DNA from: Nemophila menziesii
Taxonomy: Eukaryota > Streptophyta > Magnoliopsida > Boraginales > Hydrophyllaceae
Length of the DNA stretch: 64,000 nucleotides
Assembly (NCBI GenBank): GCA_029959085.1
Contig: JARWIR010000093.1
Coordinates: forward strand, 1,736,001-1,800,000
Reading direction: 5' to 3'
Shown: piece by piece, positions 21,490 through 32,060 of the stretch
How the letters are laid out: every line of letters starts with the position of its first letter
Numbering within the stretch: the stretch's first letter is position 1
Position numbers and translations under genes: made by a program
The notes under the pieces: model-generated
Databases searched by the model: none
The model's input: the letters and a program-made list of their open reading frames with translations, nothing else
What the model was told of the DNA's origin: nothing

Positions 21490-22960
21490 GTGTTTTTTTA
21501 AGAGCCAATTGTTGATTGATGCCTATTAAAAAACTTATTTAGGAAAAGGTGCCTAGAAAAAAATATTTATTGAAAACAGCCCCATCCCAAATTACCCTTA
21601 TAATTAACAATTAAAAAATAAGAAAAAAACTAATAAACACGCGCGCGTCCGTGAATTTTTTTTAAAATCGTCATAACTAATTCAAAAAAATCAAAAAAAT
21701 CAAAAAAATCAAAAAAAAATTATATTTGGATAAATCAAATTAATATTTACGTCTATGATTTTTTTCGGAATTTTCTGAATTTTTTGATTTTTTTCGATTT
21801 TTTTAATTTTTTTTTTCGCAGACACGAAATTTCATGTTTTAAACATGGAATTCCATGTTTTAAAACATGGATTTTTAATTTTTTTTTTTTCGCAGACACG
21901 AAATTCCATGTTTTAAAACATGGAATTTTATGTTTAAAACATGGAATTTCATGTTTATTTCACGGTTTAAAACATGGAATTCCATGTTTAAAATATGGAA
22001 TTCCGTGTCTGCGGAAAAAAAATTAAAAAAAGAGCCAATTGTTGATTGATGCCTATTAAAAAATTTATTTAGAAAAAGGTGCCTAGGAAAAAATATTTAT
22101 TGAAAACAGCCCCATCCCAAAATTACCCTTATAATTAATAATTAAAAAATAAGAAAAAAACTAATAATCACACGCGCGCGTCCGTGAAATTTTTTTAAAA
22201 TTGTCATAACTAATTCAAAAAAAATTATATTTGGATAAATCAAATTAATATTTACGTCTATGATTTTTTTTCGGAATTTTCTGAATTTTTCGATTTTTTT
22301 GTTTTTTTTTTTAATTTTTTTTTTCGCAGACACGAAATTACATGTTTTAAACATGGAATTTCATGTTTTAAACATGGAATTTCATGTTTATTTCACGGTT
22401 TAAAACATGAAAATCCGTGTCTGCGAAAAAAAAATCAAAAAAAATCAAAAAAATTCATAGACGTAAATATTAATTTGCTTTATTCAAAAATACAATTTTT
22501 TTAATTTTCTGATTTTTTTTGAATTAGTTATGACGATTTTAAAAAAAAATTCACGGACGCGCGCGTGCGATGGAATTAGTAGTAGTAGGTGGTGGTGGTG
22601 GTGGTGGTTGTGGTGGAGGTGGTGGTGGTGGTTGTGGTGGAGGTGGTGATGGTTGTGGTGGATGTAGTAGTGGTTACATACATGGTGGTTGTGGTGGTGG
22701 TTGTGGTGGTGGTGGTGGTGGTGGTGGTGGTGGAGGAGGAAAAAGAAGTACCCTATTATTTGTTTAATATTTAAAAATTAATATTGTATTAAAATAAAAT
22801 AATATATTTAATAATAAGGGTAGTAAAGGTATAGAAAATATAAAGGGGATGTTTTCTATAAATAATTACTTCATTAGGCATTTTTTTTATAAATAAGATT
22901 ATTGAAGGCAAAAAAAACAATTAGAAAGTTTAATGAGGATGTTTTCAACAATAACCCCAT
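21490..22960. mobile_element. Large foldback (terminal inverted repeat) element with internal duplication
   Basis: The left arm (AGAGCCAATTGTTGATTGATG, then ...GGTGCCTAG...GAAAACAGCCCCATCCCAAA...) occurs at about 21501 and again at about 22031. Its inverted counterpart lies at about 22790-22960 (AATAAGGGTAGT...GGGGATGTTTTCTATAAATA...TAGGCA). An inner inverted pair (CGCGCGTCCGTGAA, TCATAACTAATTC) runs from about 22165 to 22562. Centres at 21820-22015 and 22325-22425 are arrays of CATGTTTTAAAACATG-type palindromes bounded by CGCAGACACG and CGTGTCTGCG. It has no coding capacity. The structure resembles a non-autonomous foldback DNA transposon; target duplications were not identified. Confidence 0.65.
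22577..22738. repeat. (GGT)n-type microsatellite
   Basis: About 160 bases of GGT with occasional GTT and GAT variants, lying between the inner and outer right arms of the foldback element. In two frames it reads as poly-Gly or poly-Val; these are artefacts of the repeat, not genes. Confidence 0.85.
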
Positions 22961-23416
22961 CATATAAATAATCAATGATATTAAATTTCACAAACAATTA
23001 GTTTGCCTTGTAAAATGATCGTTTTTATTAGGTTTAAAATGACGGCTAAAGGAGGATCATTGACCTTCCACGTTGTCTAATAGTCAACTCATTTAGTTTC
23101 TTTCTGTTCAATTGTAATCACATAGCTAAAGATATTTATGACTTTTTGGTTATAAATTTATAATGTAAACTTTTTGGTTATAATGTAAAGCTTAGGTGAA
23201 GTATGATATGTATTATGTGTGTATATATATAATTAAAAGCTAATGGGTATAAAGAATGATCGGTATTTAATTTTGGGTAAAAATATATAGATATGAAGGT
23301 CCAAGGTCCAGATTAATCTACTTCACATTTCCTTATTCAATTAATTATAAAAATTCAATACTATCTTTACTATATAAAATAAAAACCAAAATTTACAATC
23401 AATTCTCCAGTAGAAA
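22961..23416. other. AT-rich unassigned segment
   Basis: No coding potential and no repeat structure beyond short AT runs. It carries the left target-site copy of the LINE insertion at its right edge. Confidence 0.3.
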
Positions 23417-23431
23417 GTTAACATAAGATTT

Positions 23432-24178
23432 GGAAAATCGTCATTAGCTACATTCAAATTCTTATTTGGAATATATGGAAAGCTAAGATGAAAGTCATTC
23501 ATGAAAATAGTCCTATCAGTATTGATCAGATAATTCAAAACACACAAAAATTAATGACTGAGCTAAAAGGGAACAACTGGACAACAACAGCGATGAATCA
23601 AGGGAGTAGGAACGCACAAAGCAACGATCAACATAATAATAACAATAACAACGGTGAAGATATTAGCATCATGTGCGATGCCTCTTTTTCTACGAAGTAC
23701 GAACCAACTGGCATTGGTATTTTCACCAACAATCGTCGTACGGGGCATACGACCTCAAAATTCACAACGACCTTGTGCAACTCAAGCCTCGAAGGAGAAG
23801 CTTGGGCTGTGTTTGATGCCGTGGAGCAATGTAAGCCTTTCCAGGGACTTAGTAAAGCTGTTTACTCTGATAACCTTGCTATCATACAAGGTATTAGGCA
23901 GGTGTCAGTGGCGAGATGGAATATTCTTCCGATCATCCGGATGATTCGGACCAGCGCTAACCAGGCAGGACTTATATCCTTCTACCATATATCAAGGAAG
24001 GTGAACAGTCAAGCTGACCATCTTGCAAAAGTCGCTAGACACGGAGCCAGAAGTACGGAAGATACGATCCGGACCCTTTCTGGATGCTTTATCAAGCTAG
24101 GAATTGGCTAGATTCCTAGCTCTTTTTCTTTTCCTTTTTCCTTTACTTTTGTCTTGTCCAAAAAAAAAAAAAAAAAAA
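23432..24178 (+). mobile_element. 5'-truncated LINE insertion with perfect 15-bp target duplication
   Basis: GTTAACATAAGATTT occurs at 23417-23431 and again at 24179-24193, directly after an 18-base A tail (24161-24178). The insert holds only the last part of a LINE ORF2 and its short 3' UTR. This is the classic product of target-primed reverse transcription, and the perfect duplication suggests a recent event. Confidence 0.92.
23488..24111 (+). pseudogene. LINE ORF2 RNase H domain (truncated ORF2)
   Basis: The frame stays open for 207 codons to a natural stop. An IWKAKMKVIHEN-type linker precedes the domain; the RNase H fold (plant RVT_3 type) follows: MCDASFSTKYEPTGIGIF (catalytic Asp), SSLEGEAWAVFDAVEQC (catalytic Glu), AVYSDNLAIIQ (catalytic Asp) and HISRKVNSQADHLAK (the His/Asp end). 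All four acidic positions appear present. Without reverse transcriptase and start codon context it is a 5'-truncated pseudogene; its coding quality fits a young insertion. Confidence 0.85.
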
Positions 24179-24339
24179 GTTAACATAAGATTTACAACGT
24201 GATCCACCGTTATAAAAAGGGATAGTTGTCCACCATCGATAACTCTATCCATAGATTGTTCTCTACTACCAATACCACCACCTGTAGTCATAGGAAAATC
24301 GTTTTATACCAATTTTCTCAAATCCTGACTATAGTAAAA

Positions 24340-25640
24340 TTGAAAAAAATGTTTCGCTTTCCCGGCTTAGAAGGATAATGAAAGTATTTACTTAAATCGC
24401 GTTTAAAATCAGAAATAAAAGGCATAAAGAAAAATGAAGAAATTAAAGAACACTAGAGCTTTTATCGTGGTTCAGCATAAATGCCTACATCCACACTAAA
24501 GTAGTCTACAAGAGATGCTTGATACACTAGAAGAATAGGATTACAGTTTCATACTGAATTCTTCAGCAATTTACAGAAAATAGAAAACCCTAAAGTTTCA
24601 ATCGGAAACCTTGTACAAGAATTGAGAAATACTACTCAATCTACAAGCTAGAAGCTTGAAAACCTATCTTTAATCAATGTTCTTTATAACATAGAACACG
24701 ATTTACAAAAACCCTAAAGTTTATTTGTTGAGAGAATACGAGAGAGAAGAAGAGGCGAAGTCAAAGAAGAAAGATCAAGTCTGACCGAGTTGTAAAGAGA
24801 ATCGGCCTTTTATATGGCATCTCTAGGTATTTAATCACAAGAGTCCCTCAAGTAATAAGATCAACGCATTTAGATAAGCCACATACCTGTTGAATAAAAA
24901 CACTACCGTTTGATTTAAGTAAGGCGGTGAAATATTATAAGGCCCAAAAGATTATTGACTTCGGTCAGATAAGTAAGACGCAAGAATCCACATCACCAAA
25001 GACGCCACATCATCAAAGACAAATCTTTGACTGCATCGTTGACTTTACATTCAACAAACTCTATCTTAAAGTCAACCTTCTTCCACATAAATATTCTTTC
25101 TTCATCACAAGCCGTCCTTCCCATTTAGTGCATCAATCTTCTCTCATAGCTGCTATAACCTGCATAATACAAAAATACCTTACTCGACATTTAACAAATT
25201 CAAATAATGTCTAAATTTGCTAACAATCAAGATTTTTGTTCCCGTATTTGCTGGATTATCCTCAGTAGGTATTAAACAACTTAATTCCCTCATAATAAAG
25301 TCAATTCCTAATGAAATGGAATTTAACATCAACATGCTTTGTTCTCTCATGATACACTGGATTCTTACTCAAGTAAATGGCGCACTTTGACTATAACTAC
25401 AAATAGTAGCCGTTGACTTAGTCAACTTTAATTCCTTAGCCAAACCTTGTAACGATATAGCTTCCTTATAATAGTCACATATTGCCACATACTCAGATTC
25501 AGTTGTAGATAAATCAACCAAGGACTGCAATTGTGATTTCCAAGTTATACAGTTTCTTTCAAGTGTGAAACAATAGGAAGCTGTAGAATTTTCTACTGTC
25601 TCTATCACCAGCAAAATATGCATCCACATAACCTACTGGT
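24340..25640 (-). mobile_element. Ty1/copia 3' end: RNase H tail and LTR remnant
   Basis: On the minus strand, RNase H sequence (25629-25369) is followed by HERTKHVDVKFHFI and ...IPTEDNPANTGTKI, then a purine-rich stretch and an LTR-like block down to about 24340. That block holds the phrase GTGGTTCAGCATAAATGCCT near 24468, which recalls plant copia LTRs. The upstream copia regions are missing or unrecognisable. LTR boundaries are approximate. Confidence 0.65.
25369..25629 (-). pseudogene. copia RNase H fragment
   Basis: NSTASYCFTLERNCITWKSQ followed by LSTTESEYVAICDYYKEAI and LQGLAKELKL match the copia RNase H domain, which normally reads STSGYCF...WKSQKQ...STTESEY. The catalytic Glu of TESEY is present. 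The frame changes upstream, where DQPVGYVDAYFAGDRD lies in another frame. Dead fragment. Confidence 0.8.
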
Positions 25641-26226
25641 TGGTCCTGGTGTGTTATTAAATTAAGAACGAAGAATCATTTTGTAGCAAATGTAAAGTAT
25701 GAATAAGTCAAACTAATGTACCACAGAGAGAAGGAGCTGGCATGTAAGTATCCAAATAAGCGACCTTATCTACTAACATTTGTATAACTTCATTAATATT
25801 TAACGCACTACATACATAACTTGATCCAAGTCAATTCCCTCGGATCAATAGAGTGTTTAAAAAACAGAAATATAAGATGTAAGTAAATTAAGTGAAACTA
25901 AAAACAGAGAAAGAGTGAATGTTTAAAAAGAAGCTCGATTCGATCTGGATCAATTTCTTTGATAAATTCTTGATGCTAAATCTGCAGGTGTTTTAACTGA
26001 TTTGTGTTTTGAACTAAACTGTAGATTCCATTATATAGGTAAAAATGCAGTATAGGTCCCTACATTATACAATACTGCACAAAAGGAAAAAGATGCAGTA
26101 TTATGTTTAAGTATATGTCCCTATATTATGCAGAGTATATGTCCCCTTCGAAGTATTTACTTTTTTAGCCTCGGAATTGACTGGAACTTGAGAATTTGAT
26201 GCCTGCGTTCAAATGAAATTACACAC
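25641..26226. other. Unassigned segment with GTCCCTATATTAT-like repeats
   Basis: Upstream part may be decayed copia sequence. At 26050-26150 short phrases such as AGGTCCCTACATTAT, TGTCCCTATATTATGCAG and ATGTCCCC recur. No gene is supported. Confidence 0.3.
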
Positions 26227-26377
26227 TTAGGTCCCTGAACTATAAGTTGAAAGTTTTTGCCATGTGACACGTAACTGTAAAAAATGATTGACTAATGCGT
26301 GACCAAAAAGAAGTTCACGGAGCATTTGTGTAACTTTAGGTCCTAAAACAGTAAATGGCATAGTTCAAGGACCATTT
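26227..26377. repeat. Short inverted-repeat (foldback) unit
   Basis: TTAGGTCCCTGAACTATAAG at the left is inverted as CATAGTTCAAGGACC at the right, about 150 bp apart. The size fits a small non-autonomous foldback repeat. No clear target duplication was found. Confidence 0.45.
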
Positions 26378-26769
26378 CGGGAATTTTCCCTTTGATTAAT
26401 GGTTCCTTAACTATCATCAATTTACCGACAAAAGACTTGAAGTTTAAAAGTTACCCAAATGGTTCTCAAACTTTAGTTTTTCAACCATGTAAGTCCCCAC
26501 ATCAAATTATCAATTCCATCCATTTTTAATGTTAAGTACACGTGCCAGAGGAATTTTAATCCAAAAATTCGAAGAAAAAAACTAACCTCTGAGGTTTTCC
26601 ACTTCAGATCATTCCTTGTCATCATTTGAGTAGAGAGGATCGGTTCTTGAGCGGATCGATCAAATTGTCTGCAGTGCAAAGTTATAAAATTGGAGTTTAA
26701 TCTTATGGATCCAATCATATATTATATCTGAAACATCACTATTAGCATCTTAAAACGAAGCATTCATTT

Positions 26770-26942
26770 CACAATTGGTCCATGTGTTGTGCAACATAGC
26801 CAAATATAACTATGCATTTCAGAAAGTAGCAAAATACATCCATGTCTACTACATGAATGTTATTTCACAATTGTATTTTAGCTACTTTTTGGATCATATT
26901 TAGCTATTTCACATCACACAGGGACTAATAGTTTATTATACT
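26770..26942. repeat. Small foldback repeat (MITE-like)
   Basis: The left arm (ATTGGTCCATGTGTTGTGCA, then TAGCCAAATATAAC and AAGTAGCAAAATAC) is matched in reverse by the right arm (GTATTTTAGCTACTTTTTGG, then CATATTTAGCTA and CACACAGGGACTAAT). The loop is about 40 bases. No coding capacity. Confidence 0.6.
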
Positions 26943-27299
26943 CTAAAATTAACAACTAATATTTTAGCTATTTCACTATAAGTCCCTATATCACACACAA
27001 TTAATTATTACAAAAGCTACAAACTCAAATTAATACACACTATAAGTCCTTATAAGCTACTGATATGCCATTAACACACTATGCCATTAACTAACTCACA
27101 CACACACATATTATAGATCATCAATGACAGATCACCTTACACATTTGAATCACAATTGCATCACACCTGAATCACAATTGCACACGCGCAATGAGCAAAC
27201 TCGCACACAATGAGCAAAATGGCAAATAACACTGTTAACACACATTTCACTGATACTGATATTAACAAATTGCACGATCAAATTCGAATACAAATAGAA

Positions 27300-27972
27300 T
27301 TATAATTGAACAAAAGTAAATAGAAAATTTAAAGTGTAAAAATAAGTGTCTAACCTGGCCTTCGGCGACGGGAGGTTTTGAGAATCCGTGAGTAAGTCAG
27401 GCGAGGTGATATGAGGAGCTACGTCGAACGGTGAGGGAAACACTGGCACCGGAGCTCTTCGAATTTGAAACGTTTGTGTTTTGTGGCGTTGAGAGAACTT
27501 TTCACCGTCAAAAGGAATCGACGGAGACGCAGGTTGAGGTGAGGCGACGGAGACTGAAGAGGAGGTGTTGAGGTGAAGAACGGCGACCGGTGGTGACGGT
27601 GAGAGGGAACGAAACATAATGAAATTAACAAAAATGAAATGAAATAAACGAAGCTGATGGTCGATCTAGATGAACGAAAACGACATTGAGATCGTCGGAG
27701 ATGAGGCGGTGATGGACGGTGAAATGGAGCCGGTGAAGGTGAATGGAGATGAGTGAATCGGTGAGCAAACTTGAGCCGATGAATAAAAGGAAACCGGAGC
27801 TCTTCAAGTTCGGCGCGAAGAACGGTGAGGTTATAAGCGTTGAGTGTCGAGGTGATGAGTGTAGAGGCGGCAAGGGTTGGTGTCGCTGAGGGTTGGTGTC
27901 GCTGGTGAAGTTATTTAGGAGAGAGAGATCGTTTTTTATATTTGTTATTTTGGACTGCTTAAAGCGTGGTAT

Positions 27973-28002
<30 letters not shown>
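27300..28002. other. Unassigned GC-richer block ending in (GA)n
   Basis: Several overlapping minus-strand frames read as Ser/Pro/His-rich protein (about 27300-27870) but none has a recognisable domain, and the frames break up. A GA microsatellite lies at about 27974-28002. It could be the first exon and promoter of a decayed gene, but I cannot support a gene. Confidence 0.3.
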
Positions 28003-28005
<3 letters not shown>

Positions 28006-28499
28006 TTTGGGTTAGTTAGGAGTGTGGTGTGTGTTATTGTATTGGACAGTAAAGATATGATTTGTTATTTTTTAATATTTTCTTTTAATAAGTAATATAT
28101 ATACCAAGGGAAATTTTTGCATTTTTTAATTTATAGAGTAACGAAATGATCTTAACCATTTGATGTAACATATTTTTTGCTTAAAACAAATCCTGACCCC
28201 TCTTTATACCCCATTTGAGATATATATATGGATATGCTAGGTATAGCCCGTGTCTGAAGACACTCCGAAATATAAAAGTTCTGCTAATAATTCATAAATC
28301 TTGCTTAATATGCAATGAAACTTACATTTGAGTCAAGAACTGAGGGAAATATGTTAGTATAAGCATGAACATCAACAAAATTAAGGTTATGATACCTATT
28401 GAATATGAAAGTAACACAAATAATTTTATAGTCTTCATAAATATAATAAAATTTCCAGATTATCTAATACAAACGTATCAAAAGATATGTGTATACAAT

Positions 28500-30025
28500 T
28501 GATGTCTCCTCATTTGTGATAGATTAATGTTAGGATGAGACATCATTTTTAGTGATTTAGAAGTCATAAATGTCGATTTCTTGAGAAACAGTGCACTTTC
28601 CTATTTTGAGTCTTGATTTAGTAAAATAATATTTTTAGAGAATATTGGGTTTAATTGTTTATTTAGTGTGTAGATTTAAAGATAATTATGGAGCTTAGAG
28701 TCCAAGTCAAAGACTACAACTTATGGAAAGAGATTTGCATGGTAATTGGAGATAAGGAAACAAAAGCTAAAAAGATGGAAAAGGAAAAGCTGCCTAATCT
28801 AGGATTCTGCAGTACACGCCTAAAGAAGTGCTATTTTACCCAAGAAACAGGCCGATTTTGGTAATTTCCTTTCATAGGGACAAAGATAATTCTGTTACGA
28901 TTCTTTTGGTATCTTATGGAGCTCAAATCGACCAATAACGAAGAAGATATGCTCAAAACGGTCCAGCAGTGTTTATCTTTATTTCCATACGAATTTGAGT
29001 TGGGCTAGAAGTCCAATACTTTATCTCTTCCTCAAGAAAACGAATTAGGTCTTCTAAACACCTATAAATACACCCTTATATCACTTGTAAAATCATCCTT
29101 GCCTCATAGTAATTAGTTCTTAAGGTTTTATTCTTCCAGTTTATTATAGAGAGCAAGATGATGTCTTTTGTAATTTCTTTTAGTTTATTTCCTTCAGGTA
29201 TGAACTAAACTCCCCATAGCTTGGGTTTTGCATAATGTATAATCTATGAATTCTAATTCTTCTATCTAAGTTTCTTTGGGAACTATATGTTTTAATTTGA
29301 TATTAGCTTCTTACTTAATATTTGTTTATGTGTTTTGATTTAATGTCTTTCCTAGAACTGATCACTTTAGGATTGTTTTAATAGTAGTTAGATGGTCTCC
29401 TTGACAGGGTGTTTAACTATTGAACCACCATATAATGTCTAGTGTCGATATTAGTTCTGACAAAACATGATTCTAACTAGATAGTCATTAGGGTTTGTTT
29501 TACCACCATATCACCAATGATTGCAGTATTTGCTTAAGGCCTTAGTAGCGTTTGATAACCCTATTTGAAATCACTTCTTGGTTGTGCCGTAGCCCCCTTA
29601 GTCGCTCTCAAGGTCTAAGGTATGGGAATTTAGAATCCTGACTAAGTATACCAAGAGCTAATATTCTCCCTTATTAACTAGATTCATAGATAGAATTAGA
29701 AGGATTAGTGCATACTAGCAAAACCTGAGCTATACTTCTCATCTCATATTTCTTATCTTTTACTTTATTGTCTTTTATTTTCTTAGTTTTAATTAATATT
29801 TTCGAAATCTCTTTGCTTTACTTTTCTGTCTTTTAATTATTTACTTTTACTCGTTATTCCTACTCACGCGATTAACACACTTAAGTCCCTGAGAACGAAC
29901 TCAACTTACTAACTAAAACTTGCATACGTCCTGTAATACTTGCAGCACTTTGCCTGTCTAGGGTGAGAGTGCGTAGTTTCTTGGCTTAATTTTATCTTAT
30001 TTTTATCACACCCTAGGCGACACCA
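28500..30025 (+). repeat. Athila-like LTR (1,526 bp) abutting gag
   Basis: Starts TGATGTCTCCTC with the group's terminal hairpin (partner GATGAGACATCA near 28533) and ends CACCCTAGGCGACACCA. It is related to, but clearly diverged from, the LTR at 54129 and is about 230 bp shorter. No primer-binding site follows; the next base is already inside gag, so the PBS, leader and N-terminal gag have been deleted. The left flank is ACAAT. Confidence 0.75.
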
Positions 30026-31871
30026 ACGCGCAAGTTGAGTTAACCTCGTTCAGACAAGATCAAGACGAGACCTTGGGTAGAAGTTGGTCAAGATTTCAGA
30101 TTGTATAAGAAGAGTCCCTGATCATGGCCTTACAGAGATGCAACAAATGAAGATATTCTATAAAGGCCTTGATGGACCTTCAAGAAAAGATTTAGACCTG
30201 CTTTGTGGTGGTGGATATTTACAAGTATACCCAGTTCATGCAAAGATTATATTAGATAGAATGGTGAAGAACGAGATGGGTTGGAACACTGTGAGAACAC
30301 CTCTCCGAAGTGGAAGTTATAAAGAAAGCAGTGCCGTGATTGAAGAAAAAATCTCCTCATTGGAGAATAAATTGAAGAACACTTTGGAGCAGCAATTGAA
30401 ACAGCTTACTTTAGCTGTTACAAACGGTTTTGCAGGTAGAAGAGAAGATGTTAATGTTACACAAGAAGTGTATGGGTGTTCTAGATGCGGTGTACAAGAC
30501 CATGATTTGGAGCATTGTCAAAACAATCCAGAAGCCGTAATGTTTGTTTCCAACCGAGGTAACTATAATTCAGGTGGTCAAGGTTATCAACCAAATAGAA
30601 ACCATCCAGGTTTCCAATATTCGAATCCAAATGGGGCCGCTAATCCTACTTATGCATATCAGCCACGTCCCCAAGGTAACAACTATCAACCAAGACCACA
30701 TAACAACTACCAAGGAGGACAAAGTTACGGATTTCAAGCTCAGAGACAACCCCCTCAAGACGCCTACACCGAGACCATGAATTAGAAAGCTCTACCTGCT
30801 CAACCTCAAGAAGATACATTAGATGTTCAGTAAACCTTGTTGACATTAATCAACATTCAAACAAAAACTAGCCTAGAACAACAATCTACATCCGCAACAA
30901 TTAAAATGATAGAATATCAGATAGCTCAGATGTCTAAGCAATTGAGTCAACGTCAACAAGGACAACTACCGAGTGACACTAAAGAACCAAACCATAGAGA
31001 AGATTGTAATGTAGTGACACTTAAAAGTGGTAAGAAGCTCCCACCACCTCCTTTTCCCATGATGAAAGAAAAAGAAACAACTGTGAAAGAAAAACCGGTA
31101 AAATATGTGGTGGAGAAAGAAGATGAACCTGAAGTAGTGGAAGTGGAGAAGATTCCAGAAAAGCCAAAGAAGAAAGATATTGAAGAAACCCGTCCTCCTC
31201 CACCTTTTCCCTCCAAAGTTTAGAAGAAAGGAGACATGGCTGACTATCAGAAGTTCTTAAATATGGTACGACCGTACGAGGTCTTAATATTAACGTACCG
31301 TTCTTAGATGCTATTCGAGATGTGCCAAAGTACGTTAAATTCTTTAAGAGAGCCATCACCAACAAGAGACCATACCGTGAGAACGAGATGATAGGATTGC
31401 CAGCTGAATGCAGTGACATATGCCAAAGTAAGTTGCCACCTAAACTACTTGAACCTGGGAGTTTTACAATTCCTATTTCCATTGGTAATGAGTGGCAAGG
31501 AAAAGCTTTGTGTGATTTGGGTGCGAGTATCAATTTGATGCCCAAGTCAATTTTCAAACAATTGAAGATAGGAAACGCAAGACCTACTTCCATGATCTAC
31601 AAATGGCTAATAGATCTCTCGCACATCCAGAGGGACGAATAGAAGATGTCCTCGTCAAGGCAGGTGCTTTAATTTTTCCCGTTGATTTTGTTATACTTAA
31701 ATACAACGCGGATAGGAATGTCCCCATCATCTTGGGTCGACCATTTCTAGCCACGGGGCGTACTGTGATTGATGTAGAAAACGGAGAGTTGACCATGCGA
31801 ATCCAAGACGAGAAGGTGAAGTTCAACGTGTTTAGGGCCACGAAGTTTCCAAACCCCCAGGAGGAGTGTTT
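30026..31871 (+). pseudogene. Element D gag-protease, N-terminally deleted and frameshifted
   Basis: By alignment with the gag of element B, it starts at the residues QVELTSFRQDQDETLGRSW, so roughly the first 190 codons are gone. One extra base near 30102 shifts frame before CIRRVPDHGLTEMQ. A zinc knuckle CSRCGVQDHDLEHC lies near 30481. CAG/CAA codons have become TAG (30783) and TAA (30832). The protease core reads ALCDLGASINLMPKS near 31507 (catalytic DLGAS) and IILGRPFLATGRTVIDV near 31720. The reading is cut at 31871 by the LINE insertion and resumes at 46359. Retroviral-type structural and protease functions by family; dead copy. Confidence 0.85.
31855..31871. other. Left target-site duplication of the full-length LINE
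   Basis: CCCCAGGAGGAGTGTTT is repeated exactly at 46342-46358. The T run at 31870-31880 is the complement of the LINE poly(A) tail and partly overlaps this copy. Confidence 0.9.
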
Positions 31872-32060
31872 TTTTTTTTTGCTAAGCCAGCCAGTTTATA
31901 TTTATATCAGAACAAATAAACGTTTTACAACTCATACTCTAGTCAAACTTTGACTAGACATAATAAAACAAAATAAAACACAACTTACAGACTAAACATA
32001 ACAAATACACCCACTAGTACACTTGAAAGTACAAAACCCAATCTAAGCCACAACGAAACC

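Noticed and set aside
22570..22774. Glycine-rich and valine-rich protein frames
   Set aside because: They are translations of the (GGT)n microsatellite inside the foldback element.
27300..27873. Three overlapping Ser/Pro-rich minus-strand frames that could be a first exon
   Set aside because: No domain, no consistent frame, no credible splice continuation.
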